Positions 1 through 6,603 of a DNA stretch of 11,540 nucleotides are shown here, one piece after another. The translations under genes and the position numbers were made by a program. A model generated the notes under the pieces. That model saw only the letters and a list, made by a program, of their open reading frames with translations. It made no database searches and was not told where the DNA came from. The DNA comes from Clostridiales bacterium. Lineage in GTDB: Bacteria > Bacillota > Clostridia > Oscillospirales > Acutalibacteraceae. Position 1 is the first letter of the stretch, and each line of letters starts with the position of its first letter. The stretch is taken from contig JAAYKB010000053.1 of the NCBI GenBank assembly GCA_012522615.1, forward strand, positions 1 to 11,540. The letters are read 5' to 3'.

Positions 1-28
1 CAAATACAGGATAATCATGATTTTTATA

Positions 29-57
29 TTGACAAAGATATCTGCATAATATATAAT
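29..57 (+). promoter_or_regulatory. Sigma-A promoter of the tRNA operon
   Basis: A perfect -35 box TTGACA (29-34) and a perfect -10 box TATAAT (52-57) are separated by 17 nt, matching the housekeeping sigma-A consensus exactly. The expected transcription start is near 64, about 25 nt before the first tRNA. A consensus-perfect promoter is what one expects for a stable-RNA operon. Confidence 0.9.
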
Positions 58-88
58 GAACGTCGCTTCACCTAAAAAAAGCGAATAT

Positions 89-165
89 GGCGGTATAGCT
101 CAGTTGGCTAGAGCATGCGGTTCATACCCGCAGTGTCGTTGGTTCAAATCCGACTACCGCTACCA
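89..165 (+). tRNA. tRNA-Met (CAT anticodon, elongator type)
   Basis: Full cloverleaf of 77 nt with an encoded CCA end (163-165). The acceptor arms GGCGGTA/TACCGCT pair with a G1-U72 wobble. The anticodon loop is TTCATAC, giving CAT, between TGCGG and CCGCA stems; the T-loop is TTCAAAT. The initiator hallmarks (C1:A72 mismatch, three G:C pairs at the base of the anticodon stem) are absent, so this is elongator Met. A CAT tRNA with lysidine reading Ile is the alternative, but the body resembles B. subtilis elongator tRNA-Met. Confidence 0.93.
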
Positions 166-187
166 TGCGCTCCCAATCGGGGGCGCA
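166..187 (+). other. Hairpin in the tRNA-Met/tRNA-Glu spacer
   Basis: Directly after the encoded CCA of tRNA-Met, TGCGCTCCC (166-174) and GGGGGCGCA (179-187) pair over 9 positions, with one T-G wobble and an AATC loop. No T-run follows, so it is not an intrinsic terminator. It could help separate or present the tRNAs for 3'-end processing; that role is inference. Confidence 0.5.
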
Positions 188-192
188 TTCGC

Positions 193-267
193 GGCCCGGT
201 GGTCAAGCGGTTAAGACACCGCCCTTTCACGGCGGTAACACGGGTTCGATTCCCGTCCGGGTCACCA
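193..267 (+). tRNA. tRNA-Glu (TTC anticodon)
   Basis: A 75-nt cloverleaf with encoded CCA (265-267). The acceptor arms GGCCCGG/CCGGGTC pair with one G-U. The anticodon loop CTTTCAC between CCGCC and GGCGG gives TTC; the T-arm is ACGGG-TTCGATT-CCCGT. It reads GAA/GAG. It starts 27 nt after tRNA-Met and sits 5 nt before tRNA-Val in the same transcript. Confidence 0.95.
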
Positions 268-272
268 AATTA

Positions 273-349
273 GGGCGCATAGCTCAGCTGGTTAGAGCGC
301 TTGCTTCACACGCAAGAGGTCGGCGGTTCGAGTCCGTTTGCGCCCACCA
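273..349 (+). tRNA. tRNA-Val (CAC anticodon)
   Basis: A 77-nt cloverleaf with encoded CCA (347-349). The acceptor arms GGGCGCA/TGCGCCC are perfectly paired. The anticodon loop TTCACAC between CTTGC and GCAAG gives CAC, so it reads GUG. The T-stem GGCGG/CCGTT closes with two G-U pairs, slightly weak but acceptable. It is the last gene of the operon, 15 nt before the terminator. Confidence 0.94.
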
Positions 350-364
350 ATCGAAAAACAGGTG

Positions 365-409
365 AACCCCGCATGATTGCTCGCGTTTTGAGCGTCTCAT
401 GCGGGGTTT
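365..409 (+). terminator. Rho-independent terminator of the tRNA operon
   Basis: AACCCCGCATGA (365-376) pairs perfectly with TCATGCGGGGTT (397-408), a 12-bp stem. A small inner stem GCTC/GAGC (379-382 with 390-393) lies within the loop. The stem runs into a T/A-rich tail. It sits 15 nt past tRNA-Val. Confidence 0.88.
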
Positions 410-757
410 ATTATATAAAAAATCAAAAAATTATGTATAGCGTTGAAGATTGCAATATAATATTCCGTAATACTTTAAAAACAGATTAATCTGTGCTTCG
501 TCTAAACCAAAGGAAAATGTAATCTCCTCCTGCTCCTTTGTTGAGATTCAGGGCATCGACGCTTGAGGGAGATTGTACCGGCTCATAACCATCGGCCTTT
601 GCATACTCAAACTACTCATTTCACAGGTGTTAGGGCTTTTCTAAAGCGATCTGATATTTTAAATCATAACAGTACGGTCTGTTCCGCAGGTCAACAAATT
701 TCAGGTTATTTGTGTTAAATCATTTCAAATCATAAAATCAAGCCCGGCTTTTTATTG
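410..757. other. Intergenic region between tRNA operon and uvrC
   Basis: No intact gene, Shine-Dalgarno-supported start or structured RNA was found. The region is AT-rich at both ends. Its middle (486-719) carries the minus-strand coding remnants described at 486-611. A short AAGC-CCG-GCTT stem followed by T residues lies at 740-753, too weak to call a terminator. Confidence 0.5.
486..611 (-). pseudogene. Decayed C-terminal fragment with an LNKGAGGDYIFL motif
   Basis: On the minus strand, 41 sense codons end at a TAA (488-486). Residues near the end read ALNLNKGAGGDYIFLWF, followed by RRSTD and the stop. This closely resembles the 'DLNKGAGGxYIYLYY' strand motif that typically closes MABP-like/beta-prism-like repeats in some secreted proteins. 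The frame is blocked upstream by TAG (614-612) and TGA, there is no start codon or Shine-Dalgarno site, and no in-frame upstream part exists. A second short minus-strand frame (719-630, 29 codons ending in ...DLKYQIALEKP) lies just upstream and could be another piece, but I do not recognise it. Family recall is from memory. Chance similarity cannot be excluded, but protein-like codons together with the motif favour a gene remnant. Confidence 0.42.
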
Positions 758-786
758 TTGAATAATCCGTCGCATCACGTTATGAT
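758..786 (+). promoter_or_regulatory. Predicted sigma-A promoter of uvrC
   Basis: A -35 TTGAAT (758-763) and a -10 TATGAT (781-786) are spaced by exactly 17 nt. The start would fall near 793, leaving a leader of roughly 28 nt before the uvrC ATG. Four of six and five of six bases match consensus. No LexA/SOS box was recognised next to it. Confidence 0.65.
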
Positions 787-820
787 ATAACAAAAAGCTA
801 ACAAGGAGGTGCGTCATCTG

Positions 821-2656
821 ATGGAGAAGACAACCAATATAAAAGAATTACGGGAACAGGCAATGGCGCTGCCTCGGCTTCCCGGTGTCTATATAATGAA
901 GGATTCACAGAACACCATTATCTATATCGGTAAGGCAAAGGCTCTGAAAAACCGTGTCAGTCAATATTTCGGTTCGGATTCGGGGCACAGCGACAAGGTG
1001 CGCAAGATGGTTTCGAAAGTGGACCGTTTTGAATATATTGTGACCGACAGCGAGTTTGAAGCCCTTGTGCTCGAATGCTCGCTGATAAAGCAATACAGTC
1101 CGAAATACAACATCCTGCTGAAGGATGACAAGGGATACCGTTATATCCGCATATCCCCTCCGCCCTATCCGAGGATTACGGTGGCTTTGCAGAAGCCGGA
1201 TGATGGGGCGCGCTATATCGGACCGTATATAAGCGGTTTTGTTGTAAAGGAAGCGGTGGATGAGGTCAACCGGCTCTTTCAGCTCCCCGCCTGCAGCCGA
1301 ACCTTTGGTATCGGCAAAAGGGAGCGCCCCTGCCTGAACCATTATATCGGCCAATGCTGTGCGCCCTGCAGCGGGCGTCTTTCCAGAGAGGAATACGACG
1401 AGCGGATTGAGCAGGCGATTGAGTTCTTAACCCATGGCAGCGACAGACTCCTATCCATTCTCGGAGAGCGGATGGATGAGGCGGCGCAAAATCTGGAGTT
1501 TGAAAAGGCGGCGAGGCTGCGCGACCGGATTGCAGCCATCAAGCGTCTCGGTCAAAAGCAAAAGGTGGTACAATCCCGAGTTCGTGAGCAGGATGTTTTT
1601 GCCCTTGCGCGCGGAGGGAAAAACGTTTTCTTTGAGGTGTTCCGTTTCAAAAAGGGCAAACTTTATGACCGCGAGGATTTTGTCGTCGAGGAGGGCGGAG
1701 AACTTCCCGCAATAAGGGCGGAATTCCTGCAGCGGTACTATTCCATACGGGATTATGTGCCGCCGCAGGTGACCCTTGACGGCGGGATTGAGGATAAGCA
1801 GCTTATCGAACAGTGGCTGAGTCAAAAGGCGGGGAGAAGGGTCCGTATCGTCCAGCCCCAAAAGGGAGAACAGGCCCAGCTTGTCGAAATGTGCCGAGGG
1901 AATGCCGCCGAGCGGGCAGCACGTCATACAGGTATTGCCGGGCGTGACGCCGCGGCTCTGGAAGAGTTGGCGCGCCTGCTCGGGCTTGACGACCCGCCGC
2001 AGGTAATCGAAAGCTATGACATCTCCAACACGGCTGGTGCCGACAATGTCGCAGGCATGGTTGTATTCGAGAACGGGCAGCCTCTGAAATCGGCTTACCG
2101 CCGATTTAAAATTAAAACGGTTGTGGGACAGGACGATTACGGCTCGATGCGCGAAGTGCTGACCCGCCGCCTTGCAGAATATGAAGCCCACAAGGGAGAG
2201 GATAAAGGCTTTGGACGACTGCCCGACCTTATCCTGCTGGACGGAGGTAGAGGGCATGTCGCCGCCGTCCGCCCCATAATTGAGGCGAGCGGATACAAAA
2301 TACCGATTTTCGGAATGGTTAAGGACAGCCACCACAGGACACGCGCCATATCGGAGGAGGGCGGCGAAATCGCCATAAGCGGCAAACGCGCGGCGTTTAC
2401 TTTGATATCCGCAATTCAGGAAGAGGTGCACCGTTATGCGGTTTCCTACCACCGTCAGCAAAGAGCAAAAAGCGGAATAGGCACGGTTTTGACAAGGATA
2501 CAGGGCGTGGGCGAGGCGCGGGCAAAAGCCCTGCTTCGGCATTTCGGCTCGGTCAAGGCAATACGCACAGCCGGGGTGGATGAGATTGCGGCGGTCAAGG
2601 GAGTATCGCGTCCCGTAGCCGAGGCGATTGTTAAATATTTCAGGGATAATGAATGA
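821..2656 (+). CDS. uvrC: UvrABC system protein C (excinuclease subunit)
   Basis: UvrC makes the two incisions on either side of a DNA lesion after UvrA/UvrB recognition in nucleotide excision repair, in the cytoplasm. The protein is 611 aa, the usual family length. An N-terminal GIY-YIG nuclease (GVY 22-24, YIG 35-37, Arg45) makes the 3' cut. Cysteines at 158, 171, 179/180 and 183 match the cluster-binding cysteines of the family. A UVR helical UvrB-contact domain lies at about 208-243. The RNase H-like nuclease for the 5' cut follows (Asp400 in ESYDISN, Asp474 in LLDGG, His537). Tandem helix-hairpin-helix motifs close the protein (about 555-608). The ATG at 821 is chosen because AAGGAGG (803-809) precedes it by 11 nt; a GTG at 809 overlaps that Shine-Dalgarno site and cannot be the start. 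It is monocistronic here, with its own promoter and terminator. Confidence 0.97.
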   Translation: MEKTTNIKELREQAMALPRLPGVYIMKDSQNTIIYIGKAKALKNRVSQYFGSDSGHSDKVRKMVSKVDRFEYIVTDSEFEALVLECSLIKQYSPKYNILLKDDKGYRYIRISPPPYPRITVALQKPDDGARYIGPYISGFVVKEAVDEVNRLFQLPACSRTFGIGKRERPCLNHYIGQCCAPCSGRLSREEYDERIEQAIEFLTHGSDRLLSILGERMDEAAQNLEFEKAARLRDRIAAIKRLGQKQKVVQSRVREQDVFALARGGKNVFFEVFRFKKGKLYDREDFVVEEGGELPAIRAEFLQRYYSIRDYVPPQVTLDGGIEDKQLIEQWLSQKAGRRVRIVQPQKGEQAQLVEMCRGNAAERAARHTGIAGRDAAALEELARLLGLDDPPQVIESYDISNTAGADNVAGMVVFENGQPLKSAYRRFKIKTVVGQDDYGSMREVLTRRLAEYEAHKGEDKGFGRLPDLILLDGGRGHVAAVRPIIEASGYKIPIFGMVKDSHHRTRAISEEGGEIAISGKRAAFTLISAIQEEVHRYAVSYHRQQRAKSGIGTVLTRIQGVGEARAKALLRHFGSVKAIRTAGVDEIAAVKGVSRPVAEAIVKYFRDNE

Positions 2657-2657
2657 C

Positions 2658-2693
2658 AAATCTCCCGCCCCCATTATGGGTGGCGGGAGATTT
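2658..2693. terminator. Convergent terminator between uvrC and paaK1
   Basis: AAATCTCCCGCC (2658-2669) pairs perfectly with GGCGGGAGATTT (2682-2693), a 12-bp stem starting just after the uvrC stop. It is followed by a T-rich tail on the plus strand (AATTTTATATT). It lies between two genes that run towards each other, so it probably also catches the minus-strand transcript of the ior operon, although the minus-side T-run is only four residues. Confidence 0.82.
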
Positions 2694-2730
2694 CCAATTT
2701 TATATTATTGTATTATAATGTATTACATAA

Positions 2731-4029
2731 TCAAATCCTGCGGTTGTCGATGACCCGCTTTGCCTTGCCCTCGGAGCGCGGCAGGGTACCGGGTTCGACC
2801 AGCCGAACCCTTGCATGTACGTTGAGAGTGCTTTGCAGGGCGCTTTCTATCCTCTTTTCGGTGTTCTCTATATCACGGACGGTATCAGAGAACAAATTCT
2901 GGTTCATCTCGACCTGGACCTCCATGCTGTCGAGGTTGTTGACCCGGTCGACAATAATCAGATAGTTCGGATCCATATGAAGCTCAAGCAGGACATGCTC
3001 TACCTGTGACGGGAACACATTGACACCGCGAATAATAAGCATGTCGTCACTGCGTCCGCGCGGCTTTGTCATGCGTATGAAGGTGCGCCCGCAACGGCAT
3101 GGCTCGCGGTTCAGGGCGCAGATATCGCGGGTACGGTAGCGGATAAGGGGCAGCGCCTCCTTGCCTATACAGGTAAACACCAACTCGCCGTATTCGCCGT
3201 CCGGCATCGGCTCGCCGGTATCGGGGTCAACCACCTCGGGGTAGAAGTAATCTTCGCATATATGTAGGCCGTTCTGATACTCGCAGTCGTAAGAAACACC
3301 TGGCCCGGTAATCTCGGAAAGACCGTAAATATCATACGCCTTGATGTCAAGAAGCTTTTCAATCTCTCTGCGCATATTATCCGTCCACGGTTCGGCACCG
3401 AAGATTCCGCCGCGGAGCTTGAGCGATTTTGGGTCAATCCCCATATCCCTGACGGTTTCACCGATAAACATGGCGTAGGACGGGGTGCAGCAAAGAAAAT
3501 CCGAACCGAAATCCTGTAAAATCTGCACCTGCCGTTTGGTGTTGCCGGAGGATACCGGGATGGCCGTCGCTCCGAGCTTTTCGGCGCCGTAATGAAGCCC
3601 CAGACCGCCCGTGAACAGCCCGTAACCATAGGAGACATGGATGAAATCGTCCTTGGTGCCTCCTGCCGCCGAAATAGCTCTGGCGGCACACTGTGACCAT
3701 ATATCTATGTCGTTGGCGGTATAGCCCACAACGGTCTGTTTGCCGGTTGTCCCCGAAGACGCATGGATACGCACAAGCTCGCTCGGTTCGACGGCGAAAA
3801 GCCCGTAAGGGTAGTTGTCCCGCAGGTCGTCCTTGACCGTGAACGGGAGCTTTGAAACATCATCAATCGAATGGATATCCTTTGGGGATACCCCCGCCTC
3901 ATCCAGTTTGCGCTTGTAAAAAGGCACCTTATTGTATGCGGTATCGACCATCTTTATTAGGCGTGCGGACTGTATCGCATGAAGATAATCGCGGGAGGCA
4001 CATTCGATTTCCGGCTGATAATATGGCAT
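2731..4029 (-). CDS. paaK: Phenylacetate-CoA ligase-type AMP-forming acyl-CoA synthetase (paralog 1)
   Basis: Predicted to activate an aryl acid (phenylacetate, indoleacetate or similar) with ATP and CoA to the aryl-CoA thioester, AMP and PPi, in the cytoplasm. The protein is 432 aa, typical of PaaK. Visible motifs are the ATP-binding loop SSGTTGK (91-97), the adenylate motif YGLSE (235-239), RTRD (299-302), the hinge GRSDDML (325-331), and the C-terminal EGKAKR (420-425) with the adenylation lysine region. A CRCG pair (311-314) follows RTRD. The start is the ATG at 4029, preceded by AGGAG (4042-4038) at 8 nt; a GTG at 4038 overlaps that site and is rejected. It is the last gene of paaK2-iorA-iorB-paaK1, 66 nt after iorB. 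The exact substrate cannot be read from the sequence; linkage to IorAB points to arylacetates. Confidence 0.93.
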   Translation of the reverse strand: MPYYQPEIECASRDYLHAIQSARLIKMVDTAYNKVPFYKRKLDEAGVSPKDIHSIDDVSKLPFTVKDDLRDNYPYGLFAVEPSELVRIHASSGTTGKQTVVGYTANDIDIWSQCAARAISAAGGTKDDFIHVSYGYGLFTGGLGLHYGAEKLGATAIPVSSGNTKRQVQILQDFGSDFLCCTPSYAMFIGETVRDMGIDPKSLKLRGGIFGAEPWTDNMRREIEKLLDIKAYDIYGLSEITGPGVSYDCEYQNGLHICEDYFYPEVVDPDTGEPMPDGEYGELVFTCIGKEALPLIRYRTRDICALNREPCRCGRTFIRMTKPRGRSDDMLIIRGVNVFPSQVEHVLLELHMDPNYLIIVDRVNNLDSMEVQVEMNQNLFSDTVRDIENTEKRIESALQSTLNVHARVRLVEPGTLPRSEGKAKRVIDNRRI

Positions 4030-4095
4030 AGGTATCACTCCTATATTAATTCGTTTATGGTAGGTTGCGGATTTAGCGCACAGATAAAGAAACGA

Positions 4096-4680
4096 TTATT
4101 CCTTGGCAGAAAATCCAAGCTCAAACGCCGTTTCATTTGTCGCTATCGTCTTTTTCGGAACGGTGGTGCGGATAACCTCCATCCACATCTCCTTGTCAAA
4201 CCCGAGAAAATGTGCGGCAAGACCGAGCAGTACAATATTTGTCACCTTTGCCGAGCCTGCCTTTTTGGCGAGGGAGAGGGCGTCAACCGAAATCACCTGC
4301 ACGCCCTTTTCCCGTATCTCGGGCAGGATATCGTCGGGGTAAACGGTATTGCCCATAATAACCGGCATGGGATCAATCTTCTGGGTGCTGGTGATAAGAA
4401 TTCCGCCGGGTTTCAGGAAGGCAAGCCAGCGGGCGGCCTCAAGCTGTTCGAACGCGATAATTATATCGGCCTCTCCCTTTTCGATAATCGGGGAATATAC
4501 CTTATCGCCGTAGCGCACATAGGTGACCACCGAGCCTCCGCGCTGTGACATGCCGTGAACCTCGCTCACCTTAACGTCATAACCCTTTTCAACAAACGCC
4601 TTGCCCATCAGTTTGGAGGCAAGCAGGGTACCCTGTCCCCCCACGCCGACAATCATTATATTTTTGACAGATTGTGACAT
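4096..4680 (-). CDS. iorB: Indolepyruvate:ferredoxin oxidoreductase, beta subunit
   Basis: This is the smaller subunit of the ferredoxin-dependent arylpyruvate oxidoreductase, belonging to the gamma-type (POR gamma-like) domain family. With IorA it interconverts arylpyruvate plus CoA and aryl-acetyl-CoA plus CO2 with reduced ferredoxin. The 194-aa length is typical. It opens with a Rossmann-like glycine loop GVGGQG (12-17), followed by the family signature SEVHGMSQRGG (39-49). No cysteine cluster is present, as expected because the clusters are on IorA. The ATG at 4680 has an AAGGA site 8 nt upstream. It begins 51 nt after iorA ends and is followed by paaK1, so it is probably co-transcribed with both. 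Confidence 0.95.
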   Translation of the reverse strand: MSQSVKNIMIVGVGGQGTLLASKLMGKAFVEKGYDVKVSEVHGMSQRGGSVVTYVRYGDKVYSPIIEKGEADIIIAFEQLEAARWLAFLKPGGILITSTQKIDPMPVIMGNTVYPDDILPEIREKGVQVISVDALSLAKKAGSAKVTNIVLLGLAAHFLGFDKEMWMEVIRTTVPKKTIATNETAFELGFSAKE

Positions 4681-4731
4681 AATTTCATTCCTTTCCTGCA
4701 GTCCCGTCTTTGAAGGATAACCCCTTTAAGC

Positions 4732-6483
4732 TCATTCCTTGAAACCTATGGCTTTGAAGGAGCAGAACTTTGCACAGATTTCACATCCCACGCACTGGTT
4801 GGGGTCGATAACCGCTGTGCCCCGTCCCTTGTTGGCGTCCCCGCGCACCGAAATTGCCGGGCATCCGACCTTAAGACAACTCTTACAGCCGGTGCATTTT
4901 TCGGCATTCACAACCATTGCCGGATTGTGCTTGACTGATTTAAGCAGTGCGCACGGTCGGCGGGCGATTACCAGCGATGGCTCTTCCGCCGCAAGCTCGG
5001 CCTCTACCGCCTTGCGGGTGGCTTCCATATCGAAGGGATCAACCACTACCACTCGGTTTATACCGACTGCCCGTGCCAGGGCTTCAAGATTGACCGCCAC
5101 GGTTGGATCGCCTTTTATGGTAAGCCCGTTTGCGGGATTGTTCTGGTGTCCGGTCATACCGGTGATTGAGTTGTCGAGTACAATAACGGTTGAGATTCCT
5201 TTATTATATGCTATATCGATAAGGCCGGTTATGCCCGAGTGTATAAAGGTTGAATCCCCGATTACGGCAATCGATTTTTTGGCCTGTTCGCTGCCCCGCG
5301 CGGTATTGAAGCCGTGCAGTCCGCTGACCGACGCCCCCATACAGACGCAGGTATCCATCATGGAGAGTGGAGCCTGCGCGCCCAAGGTATAGCAACCGAT
5401 ATCCCCGCTCACATACAGGTTCAGCTTTTTTAGGGCAGCGAAAAGCCCGCGGTGGGGACATCCGGCGCAAAGCACAGGAGGACGCGGCGGAACGGGTTTG
5501 TCAAAGCAGACGTGGGGCTTTTGCTCGCCCAGAAGCGCTTCCCTCACAACAGCCTGAGAAAACTCCCCGCAGGAAGGGAACAGGAGTTTGCCTATCACCG
5601 GAATCCCATGCTTTTTGCAATGGGTTTCGATAATATCGTCCAGTTCCTCAATAACATAAACCTGCCCGACCTGACGCGCAAAGTCAATAAGAGAATCGAC
5701 AGGAAGGGGGTTTACCATGCCGAGCTTGAAATAACTCGCACGCTCGCCCAACGCCTCTCTGGCATAAAGATAGCAGGCTCCCGAGCAGACGATACCCACA
5801 CGTTTGTCGTTGTATTCGACCGTGTTGATGCCCGAAGTTTCGGCCCAAACCCGTATGGCTTCGATTCGCTTTTCAACCTCTTTATGGCGTCCCCGCGCCA
5901 TGGCCGGCATCATGACGTTTTTCATAATGTCTTTTTTGTATTCCTTTAACGGATGCTCCTCGCGCGCGGAGGTTTCGACAAGCGAGCGGCCGTGCGATAT
6001 GCGGGTGGACAACCTCAGCAGAAACGGGGTGTCAAATCTCTCGGACAGCTCGAAAGCAAGCTTTGTGTAGACGAGACATTCGGCCGAATCGCACGGTTCG
6101 AGCATAGGGGTCTTGGAGGCAATCGCATGATGACGCGAATCCTGCTCGTTCTGGGAGGAATGCATGCCCGGATCGTCGGCGACGGCACATACCATCCCGC
6201 CGTTCACACCTATGTAGGATGCGGTATAAAGCGGGTCCGCCGCCACGTTCAGTCCAACATGCTTCATGGCGCAAAAGCTACGGGCGCCGCCTGTAGCCGC
6301 GCCGAACGCAACCTCGAACGCAACCTTTTCATTGGGCGCCCATTCGCTGTATATCTCATCATATAAAGAGGCATTTTCGGTAATTTCGGTACTGGGGGTG
6401 CCGGGATAGGACGATACGACGGTTACGCCGGCTTCGTACAGCCCTCTGGCAACCGCCTCGTTGCCCAGCATCAGGGTTTTCAT
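4732..6483 (-). CDS. iorA: Indolepyruvate:ferredoxin oxidoreductase, alpha subunit
   Basis: The catalytic, thiamine-diphosphate and iron-sulfur subunit, converting arylpyruvates (indolepyruvate, phenylpyruvate, hydroxyphenylpyruvate) to aryl-acetyl-CoA with ferredoxin as acceptor, or the reverse. The 583-aa length is usual. The N-terminal pyrimidine-binding domain carries YPGTPSTEI (26-34). A central transketolase-C-like domain follows (about 225-310). CAGCPHRG (339-346) and GDIGCYTLG (360-368) start the TPP domain, with the GDSTF (409-413) and LDNS...MTGHQ (436-447) motifs. The C-terminus holds two [4Fe-4S] sites: Cys530/533/536/541 (followed by Pro) and Cys564/567/570/574, the second lacking the usual trailing Pro. 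The ATG at 6483 has AAGGA (6497-6493) 9 nt upstream. No signal peptide is present; this is a cytoplasmic, oxygen-sensitive enzyme of anaerobes. Confidence 0.97.
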   Translation of the reverse strand: MKTLMLGNEAVARGLYEAGVTVVSSYPGTPSTEITENASLYDEIYSEWAPNEKVAFEVAFGAATGGARSFCAMKHVGLNVAADPLYTASYIGVNGGMVCAVADDPGMHSSQNEQDSRHHAIASKTPMLEPCDSAECLVYTKLAFELSERFDTPFLLRLSTRISHGRSLVETSAREEHPLKEYKKDIMKNVMMPAMARGRHKEVEKRIEAIRVWAETSGINTVEYNDKRVGIVCSGACYLYAREALGERASYFKLGMVNPLPVDSLIDFARQVGQVYVIEELDDIIETHCKKHGIPVIGKLLFPSCGEFSQAVVREALLGEQKPHVCFDKPVPPRPPVLCAGCPHRGLFAALKKLNLYVSGDIGCYTLGAQAPLSMMDTCVCMGASVSGLHGFNTARGSEQAKKSIAVIGDSTFIHSGITGLIDIAYNKGISTVIVLDNSITGMTGHQNNPANGLTIKGDPTVAVNLEALARAVGINRVVVVDPFDMEATRKAVEAELAAEEPSLVIARRPCALLKSVKHNPAMVVNAEKCTGCKSCLKVGCPAISVRGDANKGRGTAVIDPNQCVGCEICAKFCSFKAIGFKE

Positions 6484-6503
6484 TTAGGACCATCCTTCCA
6501 AGT

Positions 6504-6519
6504 ATCCGGTCAGCCGGAT
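6504..6519 (-). promoter_or_regulatory. Perfect short inverted repeat in the iorA leader
   Basis: ATCCGG (6504-6509) and CCGGAT (6514-6519) form a perfect 6-bp inverted repeat around a 4-nt spacer. It ends a few bases upstream of the iorA Shine-Dalgarno site. No T-run follows on the minus strand. It could be a leader hairpin protecting the processed iorA message, or a small protein-binding site; neither is shown. Confidence 0.4.
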
Positions 6520-6568
6520 GAAAATAGTTATAATTAATTTAAATAATTTTAACATAGATTAAGGGTAT

Positions 6569-6595
6569 AAAAAGGCGGAAAATCTCTCCGTTTTT
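6569..6595 (-). terminator. Weak terminator or attenuator after paaK2
   Basis: On the minus strand A5-CGGA-GAGATTT-TCCG-CC-T5 forms a short stem that extends through the A/T runs with a CC bulge and ends in a T-run. It begins 8 nt past the paaK2 stop. It probably trims or partly stops the transcript between paaK2 and iorA. I found no convincing separate promoter in the remaining AT-rich 85 nt before iorA, so read-through is the simplest view. Confidence 0.45.
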
Positions 6596-6603
6596 CACTG
6601 GGT

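Noticed and set aside
165..489. Open frames running through the tRNA genes and terminator
   Set aside because: They translate tRNA sequence and the terminator stem, and have no Shine-Dalgarno site.
638..650. TCTAAAGCGAT, resembling the shared operator core
   Set aside because: Only a partial match to GGTTTAAAGCG, not palindromic, and lying within the decayed coding remnants far from a promoter.
740..753. AAGCCCGGCTTTTT as a terminator
   Set aside because: The stem is only four base pairs and it sits just before the uvrC promoter with no transcript that clearly needs ending there.
809..820. GTG at 809 as the uvrC start
   Set aside because: It overlaps the AAGGAGG site; the ATG at 821 is correctly placed downstream of it.
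1451..2674. Long open frame of about 400 codons antisense to uvrC
   Set aside because: It lies wholly opposite a clear uvrC with all domains intact, has no recognisable protein features, and is explained by the codon composition of uvrC.
3979..4548. Plus-strand frame of 189 codons opposite iorB
   Set aside because: Antisense shadow of iorB and the paaK1 start; no ribosome site and no family resemblance.
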